DNA from: Clostridium sp. CAG:524
GTDB lineage: Bacteria; Bacillota_I; Bacilli_A; RF39; UBA660
NCBI GenBank assembly: GCA_000434555.1
Contig: FR880110.1
Span: 95,728 to 159,727, forward strand
Direction: 5' to 3'
DNA: 64,000 nucleotides
Below, one piece after another: positions 42,024 to 50,649 of this stretch. The notes under the pieces are model-generated. The model saw only the letters and a program-made list of their open reading frames with translations. It made no database searches and was not told where the DNA came from. Within the stretch, counting starts at the first letter, position 1. Each line of letters starts with the position of its first letter. The position numbers were made by a program, and so were the translations under genes.

Positions 42024-42736
42024 TGGATAATTTATTAATAGGGGATTTTGAAGGTCCACTTGATTTACTACTTCATTTAATAAAGAAATCAAAAATGGAA
42101 ATATTTGATATAGAAATATCAAAAATAACTGAAGAATATATTAATTATATTAATTCTATGGCTGAACTTAATCTTGATATAGCAAGTGAATATTTAGTTA
42201 TGGCAAGTGAACTTGTAGAAATGAAAAGTAAGAAACTTCTTCCTACTCATGAAGAAAAAGAGGATGAAGAAGATATTAATCCTGAAGAAGAACTTAAGAA
42301 AAGACTTATTGAATATAAGAAATATAAAGAAAGTACTGAAGTATTTAGAGCACTTGAAGAAAAAAGAAGTAATTATTTTACTAAAGCACCTGAAAGTATG
42401 AAAAAGTATTCAGTAGAAACATTAGAAAATGATGGTAATGTAAGTTTATTTGATTTACTTGATGCATTTCAAAAGATGTTAGAAAGAAGAGAAACAAGTA
42501 AGCCAATGAATACTAAGATAGCTAGAAAAGAAATGTCTGTAAAAGAAAGAGTTGTTAAGATAAGAGAAATATTAAAAACCAAAAAGAAACTAGCTTTCGA
42601 AGAATTATTTGATGATTTTAGTAAACCTTATGTTGTTGTTACATTTTTATCTATTCTTGAAATGGTAAAGGGAAGAGAAATAAATATTAAACAAGATGGT
42701 AATTTTGGAGAAATATACTTAGAAAGAGTTGATTAG
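42023..42736 (+). CDS. scpA: Segregation and condensation protein A
   Basis: Kleisin subunit (237 residues) that bridges SMC heads in the bacterial condensin complex for chromosome compaction and segregation. The start DFEGPLDLLLHLI is the N-terminal SMC-neck binding part; YLVMASELVEMKSKKLLP follows and the C-terminal winged helix (KLAFEELFDD, VVTFLSILEMVKGREI) binds the SMC cap. Its start overlaps the preceding stop by one base and scpB follows at once. Confidence 0.95.
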   Translation: MDNLLIGDFEGPLDLLLHLIKKSKMEIFDIEISKITEEYINYINSMAELNLDIASEYLVMASELVEMKSKKLLPTHEEKEDEEDINPEEELKKRLIEYKKYKESTEVFRALEEKRSNYFTKAPESMKKYSVETLENDGNVSLFDLLDAFQKMLERRETSKPMNTKIARKEMSVKERVVKIREILKTKKKLAFEELFDDFSKPYVVVTFLSILEMVKGREINIKQDGNFGEIYLERVD

Positions 42737-42737
42737 C

Positions 42738-43301
42738 ATGAATTATAAAGCAATTGTAGAAGGCCTATTATTTGTAGTAGGTGATGAAGGTATTACAGTT
42801 GAAGAATTAAGAAAAATATTAGAACTTGATAATGAAACATTAAAGCAAATATTTTTAGAATTGAAAAGAGATTATGATAAGCCTGATAGAGGACTTAGAA
42901 TATCATATTTAGGTAATGCATTTAAGCTAACTACTAAAGAAGAACATAAAGAGTTTTATGAAAAATTAGTTGTTGATACTAAAAATAAAACGTTATCTAA
43001 TGCATCTTTAGAAGTACTTGCAGTAATTGCATATAATGAACCAATAACAAGACTTAAAATAGATGAAATAAGAGGAGTAAATAGTTCACAAATAGTAAGA
43101 AGATTACTTGCAAGAGGATTTATAAAAATATGTGGTAAAGATGATTCAATTGGAAAACCAAATCTATATAAAACAACAAATGAATTTCTTGATTACTTTG
43201 GATTATCTTCAAAAAAAGATTTACCTGAAATAATAAATAAAAATATAGAAAAAGATGATAATGAAGATTTATACGATTCAACATATAAAGAAAACAATTA
43301 G
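42738..43301 (+). CDS. scpB: Segregation and condensation protein B
   Basis: 187-residue dimeric winged-helix protein of the SMC-ScpAB complex. Signature blocks: IVEGLLFVVGDEGITVEEL, LRISYLGNAFKLTT, LSNASLEVLAVIAYNEPITRLKIDEIRGVNSS, GRxD-type turn replaced by GKDDSIGKP. ATG 42738 fits the family start; the TTG at 42729 overlaps scpA. It forms an operon with scpA and ends in a bidirectional terminator. Confidence 0.94.
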   Translation: MNYKAIVEGLLFVVGDEGITVEELRKILELDNETLKQIFLELKRDYDKPDRGLRISYLGNAFKLTTKEEHKEFYEKLVVDTKNKTLSNASLEVLAVIAYNEPITRLKIDEIRGVNSSQIVRRLLARGFIKICGKDDSIGKPNLYKTTNEFLDYFGLSSKKDLPEIINKNIEKDDNEDLYDSTYKENN

Positions 43302-43320
43302 AACTAACTAATTGCTTTTT
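43295..43320. terminator. Bidirectional terminator between scpB and the kinase-like gene
   Basis: CAATTAG (43295-43301) pairs with CTAATTG (43308-43314); T-rich sequence lies on both sides. Confidence 0.8.
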
Positions 43321-44038
43321 ATTTTAGATAACTTCTTATAAGTATACTATCTTCTTCAGTGAATCTATCAATTGTATCTATAAAATATTTATCACTTTTT
43401 TCATAACCAAAAATATATTTAAAATAGTCTTTCTTATCACCATCAAAGAATTCAATAATATCACTTTGTTCAATACTATTAAGTTCAAATGGTAAGATAA
43501 CTCTCATATTAATTAATATCGTAAAACATAATCTAGCAAGTCTTAAATAAGAAAGTTCAATATTATGATTAAAATTATCTTTAACACATATTTTATCAAG
43601 CATAACACTATCCATATCTATAACTCTGACAATACCATCTTTATATAAAAAGTTACCAGTATGAATATCAGGATAACATACACCAATTCTCTCTAAATAC
43701 ATAATTATTTGATATAGTTTTATTGCTATTTGTTTTCTATCACTAAAACTTAATGATTCATCCTCTATCAATCTAAATAGAGTAGAAAAATCTTTTAAAT
43801 ATTCCATTCCATATCCAACTATATTGCTACCATAAATAATTGAATATTTAGGAATAATGCATTCTTGTCTTTCTATTTCATCTAATGACAATATAGTTCT
43901 TTGTCTATCAAAACTTATTCTTTTATTGAATAGTTTGATAATATCACCATTATATAAATATAGTTCGCTCTCATTATGTATTCCATTAGGTATAATATGA
44001 TCTTTCTTATATTCTTTTCTAAATTTTACAATGTTCAT
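43319..44038 (-). CDS. Protein kinase-like fold protein
   Basis: 239-residue soluble protein with a small-molecule/protein kinase-like pattern: an N-lobe beta hairpin (ELYLYNGDIIKLF, with Lys), a hinge region (GYGMEYLKDFSTL), a catalytic-loop match CYPDIHTGNFLY (Asp and Asn in D-x-H-x-x-N) and VIDMDSV as the DFG-like metal site. It resembles phosphotransferase (APH/RIO-like) folds more than PrkC. Substrate unknown. It is co-directional with the unknown gene at 44073-44711, 34 bases away, so they may act together. No strong ribosome site; AAGTG precedes ATG 44038. Confidence 0.6.
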   Translation of the reverse strand: MNIVKFRKEYKKDHIIPNGIHNESELYLYNGDIIKLFNKRISFDRQRTILSLDEIERQECIIPKYSIIYGSNIVGYGMEYLKDFSTLFRLIEDESLSFSDRKQIAIKLYQIIMYLERIGVCYPDIHTGNFLYKDGIVRVIDMDSVMLDKICVKDNFNHNIELSYLRLARLCFTILINMRVILPFELNSIEQSDIIEFFDGDKKDYFKYIFGYEKSDKYFIDTIDRFTEEDSILIRSYLK

Positions 44039-44072
44039 AATAATCACTTGAAAGTTATTATAGCATGTATAT

Positions 44073-44711
44073 TTAATTTGTACTAGATAATTTTAATTTT
44101 GCTTGACTGCATTCTTCTAATATATTAGATAAAGTATCATATGGAATATCATATTCACTTTCAAGTCTATCTAATATTTCGCTATTATCCATATTTAAAA
44201 GAGTTAGTAATTTTTCAAGTATATCTTTAATATCATTACCTTTATGTGTAGAATTAAATGAATTAATATGTATTTTTAAATATTCAAATATAGAAACACT
44301 AGTTTTATTATCTAGTTCTTTATGAAATACATCTTGTATAGTTCTATTTAAATATAAAATAAATCTTATTACTTTATCATAATCATTATCAAGTGAAGAA
44401 ACTTTAATACCATTAATTATCATATCATTACCACATATTATAAATCTTTTAGATAGATTCATAATATCTAACAATGAATAATTATCAAATGGATATGGTA
44501 GTAATTTAAGTCTCATTAGTTTTGAATAATATAGTATATCACTTTCGGTTATTTTATCTTGAACTCCTATAACATTGTAATCTCTATCAAGAAGAATATC
44601 TTTTCTTTTTTCTTTATTAGAGAGTATTATATGTTCTTCATGTGTAGTTGTATCTTTTTGGTCTACTCCATATTCTTTACATTTAAAAATAAAATTAAAA
44701 TTGTTTGTCAT
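44073..44711 (-). CDS. Uncharacterised protein upstream of the kinase-like gene
   Basis: Not recognised. 212 residues, soluble, mixed composition with an N-terminal segment containing Cys-Lys-Glu-Tyr-Gly and short beta strands (HIILSNKEKRKDILLDRDYNVIGVQDKI), then mainly helical (LKIHINSFNSTHKGNDIKDI). GGAGGAA stands well before the ATG. The first half has a weak likeness to kinase N-lobes in other such pairs, but I cannot support a family. It is the first gene of a two-gene unit with the kinase-like protein. Confidence 0.5.
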   Translation of the reverse strand: MTNNFNFIFKCKEYGVDQKDTTTHEEHIILSNKEKRKDILLDRDYNVIGVQDKITESDILYYSKLMRLKLLPYPFDNYSLLDIMNLSKRFIICGNDMIINGIKVSSLDNDYDKVIRFILYLNRTIQDVFHKELDNKTSVSIFEYLKIHINSFNSTHKGNDIKDILEKLLTLLNMDNSEILDRLESEYDIPYDTLSNILEECSQAKLKLSSTN

Positions 44712-44764
44712 AAATTCCTCCGTATATTTACTATATTATTCTAATATAATATTTATGTCAATAA

Positions 44765-44792
44765 TAGACAAATGAATTTAATGTGATATAAT
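44765..44792 (+). promoter_or_regulatory. Promoter of the 44812 gene pair
   Basis: TAGACA (44765-44770), 16 bases, TATAAT (44787-44792) with TG one base before it (TGATATAAT). Confidence 0.7.
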
Positions 44793-44811
44793 TTAGGTAT
44801 AAGGAGAAGAT

Positions 44812-45543
44812 ATGGTTAAAAAAGAATATTCAACGAAAGAGATTTTGTTAGGACTAAGGGAAGAGAGTAAAAGGGTAAAGAGTGAACTTGATAAGGCAAC
44901 ATCTATGCTTATTTATGATAAAAGCACATATAAAATTGAATCTTTAATTGATAGAGAAAACAGATTATATTTTAATGCTGTGTTAAATAGTAAAGATATT
45001 TCATATTTAAAAGCATTAAGACAAATTCTTAAAGGAAAATGTTCTGTTTCAACTGAAGTGGGTAAGTATAAAGGTGAGTATGAACTACTATGGCCAGATG
45101 GATTTCCAGTACGTATTGATGAACGTAAGAAAGAAGAATTTACAAAAGTATTAGATACTTTACTTAGAAGTACAAGTGAAAGAATGTTTGAAGATACTAG
45201 TCAGTATAGACTAAATAGAATATCATACTTACCATTAACTATAAGTATAGATAGTGCAGTTAATAATGTATTTCCATATAAATGTGTTTATGATGGTAAT
45301 AGAGATATAATATTATTTAGTTCTCTTTATGAAGATATAAATTCAAGATTAATAAAAAGAATATTAGATGCAAATTATAAAAGTGAAATATTAAGTGATA
45401 AAGCAAGAAAAATAATTGAAGAAAGTGATATTGCAAAGAAAGATGTATCAATAGTTGATTTTAGTGAAAGTAGAAAAGATAGTGAATTTATAATAACTGA
45501 ATATCCAAATAGTGTATCACTTACATTTAAAAAGAAAAAATGA
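44812..45543 (+). CDS. Uncharacterised soluble protein
   Basis: Not recognised. 243 residues, no signal or membrane part. The N-terminal 35 residues are a charged helix (EILLGLREESKRVKSELDKATSML) likely to form a coiled coil; the rest alternates short strands and helices (YELLWPDGFPVRIDERKKEEF, LPLTISIDSAVNNVFPYKCVYDG-type blocks) and ends in a basic tail. AAGGAG precedes the ATG. Its stop overlaps the start region of the next gene, so the two are translated together. The two genes are convergent with the 46109 gene. Confidence 0.5.
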   Translation: MVKKEYSTKEILLGLREESKRVKSELDKATSMLIYDKSTYKIESLIDRENRLYFNAVLNSKDISYLKALRQILKGKCSVSTEVGKYKGEYELLWPDGFPVRIDERKKEEFTKVLDTLLRSTSERMFEDTSQYRLNRISYLPLTISIDSAVNNVFPYKCVYDGNRDIILFSSLYEDINSRLIKRILDANYKSEILSDKARKIIEESDIAKKDVSIVDFSESRKDSEFIITEYPNSVSLTFKKKK

Positions 45544-45544
45544 T

Positions 45545-46093
45545 ATGAAATATTTAAAAGTAATATTTGATGATAAATCAAGATATAATTATCAATATAA
45601 AATAGATGAAGTTAATATAGCTAATAATTTTAATAAAGATGCTAAAAATCCTAAAGATATGGGTGGATTCAATTTTAGTAATGAAGAAAATATATTAAGA
45701 TGGTTACATAATGGAAACTATATTTATGATGTAATTATACCAAATGATACTACAGTTATAGGTATAAAAGAGTGTGCTACTCCTGGAGGAGTATTTAGAT
45801 CAAATAAAATAATTGTTACAAATAAAAGAAAAGTTACCGATGATATGGCTCTTGAATATTATAAGAAAGCAAAAATACCAGAAAGTGCTTTTCCAAAAGC
45901 ACTATGTGCTGTATCACTTATGAACTATAAGAATACTGCTCTTAATATATTAAAAGATAAAGTTAATAAAGACAATATAGATTTCTATATAGAAGAATGG
46001 AATGACTTCATGAATAAAAAGGATAGAAATAATTCTAATGATACAGTTATCTTAATAAATAATGAATTACACAAAATAAAGGAACTAGAATAA
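45545..46093 (+). CDS. Uncharacterised soluble protein, second gene of the pair
   Basis: Not recognised. 182 residues from ATG 45545, which follows the previous stop by one base (TGATATG); an in-frame reading from 45512 lies inside the previous gene. The middle holds NYIYDVIIPNDTTVIGIKECATPGGVFRSNKIIV, a beta-rich block with a pattern seen in small hypothetical proteins of gut Firmicutes and in virulence-related or ankyrin-type host-contact modules, but no assignment is possible. The end is helical. Function unknown. Confidence 0.5.
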   Translation: MKYLKVIFDDKSRYNYQYKIDEVNIANNFNKDAKNPKDMGGFNFSNEENILRWLHNGNYIYDVIIPNDTTVIGIKECATPGGVFRSNKIIVTNKRKVTDDMALEYYKKAKIPESAFPKALCAVSLMNYKNTALNILKDKVNKDNIDFYIEEWNDFMNKKDRNNSNDTVILINNELHKIKELE

Positions 46094-46110
46094 ATAAAAC
46101 TAGTTCTTTT
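46082..46110 (+). terminator. Terminator after the 44812-46093 pair
   Basis: GAACTAG (46082-46088) pairs with CTAGTTC (46100-46106), then TTTT. The stop codon lies in the loop. Confidence 0.75.
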
Positions 46111-46555
46111 AATATTCTTGGATTAATTTATCAATTTCTTCTTTTGAAATAATACTATTATCATAAGATATATTTATTTTAATATTCCATAAATCAATAT
46201 GATAATTTGTCTTAACTGATATAATTCCATCTTTTTCATATAAGTCTTCAATAAATCCCATTAAACAATATTCACAACATGCATCTTTAATAGTTGCTTC
46301 ATATTTAGTTACATTATCTTTATATTTATTGAATCCAAGTAGAGAAGGTATTTCTTTATTAATATTATATATATCTAAAAATAAGTATATTTCTTTTAAA
46401 ATAATTTTATCATCTATAATTTTATCATCGTAATTTATATTTACTTCAAGATAATTATCATTATTAATTTTAACATCATTAATACCTTTTAAACTTATTA
46501 AATAATCTTTAAGTTCATTATGATATGGTTTATCAATAATAAGTAATAATTTCAT
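46109..46555 (-). CDS. Small protein with an HMA-like (heavy-metal-associated) C-terminal half
   Basis: 148 residues. The C-terminal half (about 88-148) looks like a heavy-metal-associated ferredoxin fold: a cysteine pair in ACCEYC followed by a helix (LMGFIEDLYEKDGI) and the strands SVKTNYHIDLWNIKINISYD. The N-terminal half has a similar beta-alpha-beta rhythm (DYLISLKGINDVKINNDNYLEVNINYDD) without cysteines, so it may be a double domain. It lies two bases downstream of thyX and is probably co-transcribed with it. Metal binding is likely but unproven. Confidence 0.5.
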   Translation of the reverse strand: MKLLLIIDKPYHNELKDYLISLKGINDVKINNDNYLEVNINYDDKIIDDKIILKEIYLFLDIYNINKEIPSLLGFNKYKDNVTKYEATIKDACCEYCLMGFIEDLYEKDGIISVKTNYHIDLWNIKINISYDNSIISKEEIDKLIQEY

Positions 46556-46557
46556 AA

Positions 46558-47766
46558 TTATATCTTTCTTGTAAGAGTAATTCCTTCTTTAAATCCACAT
46601 GGTTTAGAACACTTATAGTTAGGGAATGTACATCTTGCTCCATGAGTATATTTTTCTATATCATCATATAATGGACTTTCACTTTCTTTTAAGGCATCTC
46701 TATATTTAAGTAATGTATCTCTTGTTTGTCTCATTATCTCAAGTTGAGCAGCAGTACATAATCTTTCTTGACACTTTAATATGAAATTTTCATAGTTACC
46801 ATTTTCATTTACAAGTACAAGTTCACCATTAGGAATAACATCTTTAACTGATTCAATATCGTGTAGCCATTCATTTACAAGTACAGGATCGTTTTCTAAA
46901 ATTGGTGGAACAAAATATTCTTTTTCGTCTGTTCTTTCTATTTTATAATCAAGTGTTCTATGTCTTTGTGCTTGAGCAAGTCCAGCAAATGACATTTTAT
47001 AATTAGTAGAATATACATCTCCAAAATAATCTTTTTTCTTATCAAGATTACTTCCAAATAGTGAGAAACTTCTATTTTTATCATTAGTCATAAGACCAGG
47101 TATTAATATATTAAGCTTGTCTAGTTCACTTAAGAATCCCTCCATGGAACTAGATAAATCTGATTTGAATTTGTCTTTAGATTCGCCATTTTCTTTAATA
47201 TATTTTTCCATCCATGATGCGATATAATTTATTTGTCTAAGTGAAGTAGTGTAGATAAGAGTAGTAGGCATAAATACACTTACTAAGCTTCTAGCATTTT
47301 CTTGAGCAAGTGTTTGAATTTTAAAATCATTAAACACATTTCCATATTCATTTTTAATTTTTATTTTAAATATTTCTACCCATTTATTATAAAGTTCTTC
47401 TTCTTTTTCAGTAATAATAGAGCCTTCAGTTCTAATAACTGGTGTATATCTACCTGATTTTTCACTTGTTGTATATTCATGTTCATTATTAAGAGTCATT
47501 GCTAAAATTTTAGGTACTCCTTGTAAATTAAGGCTTAAATTAACATGACCAAACACACTATGATGACCATCATTAAGAGTCCTATTGGCTCTTTTAATAG
47601 TCTTTTTTTCATCTTCGTGCATTAAATGATCAAATCCTTCTTCGTCATAACAAACTCCAGCAATTTTACCTGATAATTTAATTGCTTCATCCTTATTAAA
47701 AGTACCATCTTCATTTAAATATTGACAATTAGGTAAAATGTCAATTTTGATATTTGTTTTTTTCAT
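46558..47766 (-). CDS. thyX: FAD-dependent thymidylate synthase-like protein, two-halved form
   Basis: 402 residues, about twice the usual ThyX length. ThyX makes dTMP from dUMP with FAD and methylene-tetrahydrofolate. The signature RHR-x7-8-S-x-RY is split: the first half has SEKSGRYTP (from about residue 101) preceded by NEHEY instead of RHR, and the second half has QAQRHRTLDYKIER (about 268) without SxRY. This suggests an internal duplication with shared or complementary sites. Cysteine-rich end (CTFPNYKCSKPCGF) is unusual. AAGGAGG lies before the ATG. Activity is plausible but not certain. Confidence 0.75.
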   Translation of the reverse strand: MKKTNIKIDILPNCQYLNEDGTFNKDEAIKLSGKIAGVCYDEEGFDHLMHEDEKKTIKRANRTLNDGHHSVFGHVNLSLNLQGVPKILAMTLNNEHEYTTSEKSGRYTPVIRTEGSIITEKEEELYNKWVEIFKIKIKNEYGNVFNDFKIQTLAQENARSLVSVFMPTTLIYTTSLRQINYIASWMEKYIKENGESKDKFKSDLSSSMEGFLSELDKLNILIPGLMTNDKNRSFSLFGSNLDKKKDYFGDVYSTNYKMSFAGLAQAQRHRTLDYKIERTDEKEYFVPPILENDPVLVNEWLHDIESVKDVIPNGELVLVNENGNYENFILKCQERLCTAAQLEIMRQTRDTLLKYRDALKESESPLYDDIEKYTHGARCTFPNYKCSKPCGFKEGITLTRKI

Positions 47767-47877
47767 ATATAATCCTCCTTAAAAAGTTTCCTCATTTTAT
47801 TCTTTTCTATGAAAATTATAGCAAAAAAATATATATACTTCAATCTAAAAATTATTTTCAAAAACATTGATTTTATT

Positions 47878-48087
47878 TTAAAAAAACATATTTATATATT
47901 CTTCATGAACTATTTTAACAATACCAACATATTCAAAATTATAATTTACTATTAAAAGTTTTTCATTTAAATTAGAAGTAGAAAAGTAATGTTTAACATG
48001 TAATTTATAGTCTTTTTGGCCATCTATTATTGCACTCGTAATTTTATCATTTTTAGTCCATATTTGATGATAAAATTCTATTTCCAA
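47878..48087 (-). CDS. Downstream part of a probably frameshifted or frameshift-expressed small gene
   Basis: 70 codons ending at 47878. As an independent gene it would need a TTG start at 48087 with no ribosome site. The frame is exactly the -1 frame of the upstream 49-residue reading frame, and joining them at the A AAA AAG tract (about 48091-48097) gives one protein of about 116 residues (… IKENEIIKK then VLEIEFYHQIW …) with a continuous strand-helix pattern. Either a programmed -1 frameshift or a broken gene. No family recognised. Confidence 0.45.
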   Translation of the reverse strand: MEIEFYHQIWTKNDKITSAIIDGQKDYKLHVKHYFSTSNLNEKLLIVNYNFEYVGIVKIVHEEYINMFF

Positions 48088-48227
48088 TACTTTTTTATTA
48101 TCTCATTTTCTTTGATAGGTATAATGTAAAAATATGTTTTATGCCTCTTTTTATTAATTCTTTCAAAAATATCATCTAATTCTTTTAATTCTTCACTTAT
48201 TACAAGTTCTTTAGTTTCTATTGTCAT
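48078..48227 (-). CDS. Upstream part of the same small gene (49 residues in zero frame)
   Basis: ATG at 48227 with AAAGGATGAG upstream; 49 residues (MTIETKELVISEELKELDD, then a basic YFYIIP stretch) to a TAG at 48078. The slippery heptamer A AAA AAG is in the correct zero frame four codons before the stop. See the entry at 47878-48087. No known family; single small unit downstream of the tRNA-Leu terminator. Confidence 0.45.
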   Translation of the reverse strand: MTIETKELVISEELKELDDIFERINKKRHKTYFYIIPIKENEIIKKYWK

Positions 48228-48255
48228 AACTCATCACTCATCCTTTCTTAAATAA

Positions 48256-48282
48256 CAAAAAAACTAACTATTTCTAGTTAGT
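48256..48282 (-). terminator. Terminator after tRNA-Leu
   Basis: ACTAACTA (48263-48270) pairs with TAGTTAGT (48275-48282); on the minus strand seven Ts follow. A second hairpin, AAACTCGAA/TTCGAGTTT (48294-48314), lies between it and the tRNA end. Confidence 0.85.
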
Positions 48283-48324
48283 ATTTATTACTTAAACTCG
48301 AAAAGTTCGAGTTTCCTGTCAATC

Positions 48325-48411
48325 TGGTGCAAGAAAAGGGAATCGAACCCTCAAGGTATTACTACCGGCAGATTTTGAGTCTGCTGCGTCTACCAATTCC
48401 GCCACTCTTGC
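48325..48411 (-). tRNA. tRNA-Leu (anticodon CAA)
   Basis: 87 bases including encoded CCA. Acceptor GCAAGAG, D-loop GGTAGACGC, anticodon stem GCAGA/TCTGC with loop CTCAAAA (anticodon CAA, reads TTG), a long variable arm and GGTTCGATTCC T-arm: all typical for tRNA-Leu. An extended -10 (TGTTATAAT, complement of 48423-48431) lies just upstream. Confidence 0.95.
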
Positions 48412-48471
48412 ATTACTCATCAATTATAACATAAAATATATTAAATAGCATAGTATTTATTATTAAAATTA

Positions 48472-48480
48472 TGTTATAAT
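48472..48480 (+). promoter_or_regulatory. Extended -10 promoter of the 48504 gene
   Basis: TGTTATAAT, perfect TGn extended -10; -35 weak. Confidence 0.55.
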
Positions 48481-48503
48481 CAAATTATGGTAGGAGGAAA
48501 ATG

Positions 48504-49310
48504 ATGAATAATAACCCAAATAACATAAATCAAATGAATCAAAATAATGGTACAGTAAATCAAAATGTTAATAATATAAATAATGCAGTACAATCAGGAA
48601 TGCAAATGGGGGCAGTGAACCAAGTACACACACAAACGGGAACGCAACCTATGCAAGGACAAAATGTAATGCCTAATCAAAATATAGGTCAAATGCAAAA
48701 TCCAAGTATGACAGGGGTCCCACCACAAAATGTTTTAAATTCACAATCTCAAAAGGTAGTTCAAATGCAAAATACGAGTCAGCAAAACCAACAAAATATT
48801 CCTCAAGGTCAAACTACTAATAGCCAACAAGGACAACAAAATAATATAGAAATGGTAGACTTAAGTAAAAAAACTGCTTCAGAAGACTTTAGTGATAAAA
48901 CAATTAGCTTTATTGAAAAAGTAGTAAATACAAAAGATTTTACAAACACATTTACTAAAGAAGAGGTAGTACCATTTAGAATACTTGCGACAATGTGTTA
49001 TGTACCATTTTTATTCTTATTACCATTACTTACTGGTAAATATAAAAAATCAAGATTCTTATATTTTCATATAAATCAAGGATTAAATATTACTCTTGCA
49101 TGGTTCATAGTGTTCTTTTTTAATAAAGTGTTTAGATCATTGTTTACAACAACATATAGATACAGTAGTACAACACCTGGATGGGTAGATTTTATAAGTT
49201 ATGTGCTTTATTGTATAATTATTACTATAACAGTAGTTGGTATGGTAAATACATTTAATGGTAAAAGTAAAAATACAAGTATAGTAGGTGGATTTAGATT
49301 TTTGAAATAG
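48504..49310 (+). CDS. DUF4870/Tic20-like membrane protein with Asn/Gln-rich N-terminus
   Basis: 268 residues. The first 115 are a low-complexity Asn/Gln/Met region; then a charged linker and a membrane domain of three to four helices (ILATMCYVPFLFLLPLL; INQGLNITLAWFIVFFF; VLYCIIITITVVGMV). The phrase FLYFHINQGLNI matches the DUF4870/Tic20-like pattern FHAxQG. Role unknown; members are common small membrane proteins. The second of two ATGs (48504) fits TAGGAGG better. Single-gene unit closed by a strong terminator. Confidence 0.65.
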   Translation: MNNNPNNINQMNQNNGTVNQNVNNINNAVQSGMQMGAVNQVHTQTGTQPMQGQNVMPNQNIGQMQNPSMTGVPPQNVLNSQSQKVVQMQNTSQQNQQNIPQGQTTNSQQGQQNNIEMVDLSKKTASEDFSDKTISFIEKVVNTKDFTNTFTKEEVVPFRILATMCYVPFLFLLPLLTGKYKKSRFLYFHINQGLNITLAWFIVFFFNKVFRSLFTTTYRYSSTTPGWVDFISYVLYCIIITITVVGMVNTFNGKSKNTSIVGGFRFLK

Positions 49311-49330
49311 TGTTCTTCACTATTTTTTTT
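49305..49330 (+). terminator. Terminator after the DUF4870-like gene
   Basis: AAATAGTG (49305-49312), loop TTCTT, CACTATTT and a run of eight Ts. The stem includes the stop codon. Confidence 0.9.
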
Positions 49331-49398
49331 GTAAATAAATTGTCAGTTATGTTTAAATTTTATCTATGAAATGCTAAACTATAATAGGAGAGTGATTT

Positions 49399-50592
49399 AT
49401 GAGAAATGTAGGAACAATAGTAAGAGGTATTAGAACACCTATCATAAAAGAAGGATGTGACCTTGCATCAATAGTTGTAGATTCAGTTATTAAAGCAAGT
49501 GAAACTGAAAACTTTGAATTTGAAGATAGAGATGTTATCGCTATCACTGAAGCAGTAGTTGGAATAAGTGAAGGAAACTTCGCAACACTAGACCAAATAT
49601 CAAAAGATATTAAAAATAAACTTAATAATAGTGAACATATAGGAGTAGTATTTCCAATATTAAGTCGTAATAGGTTTGCAGTTCTTTTATCATCAATAGC
49701 GAAAAGTACTAAAAAGATAACATTATTATCAAGTTATCCAAGTGATGAAGTAGGTAATGATATTTTATATAAAGAAGATTTAGTAAAATATAATATTAAT
49801 CCATCAAGAGATTTAATTTCTGAAGAAGAATACAAAGATAAATTTATTAGATTTAAACATATGTTTACAGGTGTTAATATGTATGAAGTGTATAGAGATT
49901 TAGTACTTAATGAGGGCTGTGAATTTGAAATGGTATTTTCAAATAATCCAGAAGATATTCTTAATTATACTAAAGATGTAATCGTAAGTGATATTCATAC
50001 TAGATTTGAAACTAAAAAGAGAATTCTTGATAAAGATAGTAATGCTCATGTAATAATGTTAAGTGAAATACTAAATGAAAGTGTTGATGGAAGTGGATAC
50101 TCACCATATGGACTTTTAGGTAGCAATCGTTCAACTGAAGAAAGAGTTAAATTATTTCCAAGAACAGGTGATAAGCTTGTATTAAGAGTTCAAGAACTTA
50201 TGAAAGAAAGAACTGGTAAAAATATTGAAGTTATGGTATATGGAGATGGAGCATTTAAAGATCCAGTTGGTAAAATATGGGAACTTGCTGATCCTGTAGT
50301 TAGTCCTGCTTATACTAAAGGATTAGAAGGAAGTCCTAATGAAATAAAACTAAAATACTTTAGTGAAAATAAATTCAAAGACTTACAAGGCGAAGAATTA
50401 AATAATGCGATGAAAAAAGCAATAAGGGAAAAAGATAAAGAATTAAAAGGAACTATGGCATCTCAAGGTACTACACCAAGACGCTACACTGACCTACTTG
50501 GAAGCCTTTGCGATTTAACAAGCGGAAGCGGAGACAAAGGAACACCAGTAGTATTAATTCAAAGATACTTTACAAATTATAGTAATGACTAA
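49399..50592 (+). CDS. F420-0:gamma-glutamyl ligase-like (CofE family) protein
   Basis: 397-residue member of the CofE-like ligase family (PF01996 type). In archaea and actinobacteria CofE adds glutamates to coenzyme F420. Here the blocks [63 protein letters not shown] and the end [15 protein letters not shown] match the Firmicutes subgroup. No other F420 gene is in the window, so it more likely ligates glutamate (or another amino acid) to a different substrate. Own ribosome site (AGGAGAG) and a terminator follow. Confidence 0.8.
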   Translation: MRNVGTIVRGIRTPIIKEGCDLASIVVDSVIKASETENFEFEDRDVIAITEAVVGISEGNFATLDQISKDIKNKLNNSEHIGVVFPILSRNRFAVLLSSIAKSTKKITLLSSYPSDEVGNDILYKEDLVKYNINPSRDLISEEEYKDKFIRFKHMFTGVNMYEVYRDLVLNEGCEFEMVFSNNPEDILNYTKDVIVSDIHTRFETKKRILDKDSNAHVIMLSEILNESVDGSGYSPYGLLGSNRSTEERVKLFPRTGDKLVLRVQELMKERTGKNIEVMVYGDGAFKDPVGKIWELADPVVSPAYTKGLEGSPNEIKLKYFSENKFKDLQGEELNNAMKKAIREKDKELKGTMASQGTTPRRYTDLLGSLCDLTSGSGDKGTPVVLIQRYFTNYSND

Positions 50593-50617
50593 AAAGCACT
50601 TAAAAAAGTGTTTTTTC
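50592..50617 (+). terminator. Terminator after the CofE-like gene
   Basis: AAAAGCACTT pairs with AAGTGTTTTT around an A loop, then Ts. The recX promoter -10 (TGATATAAT, 50620-50628) follows directly. Confidence 0.8.
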
Positions 50618-50649
50618 TTTGATATAATACTTTAGAAGGGAAATATATC

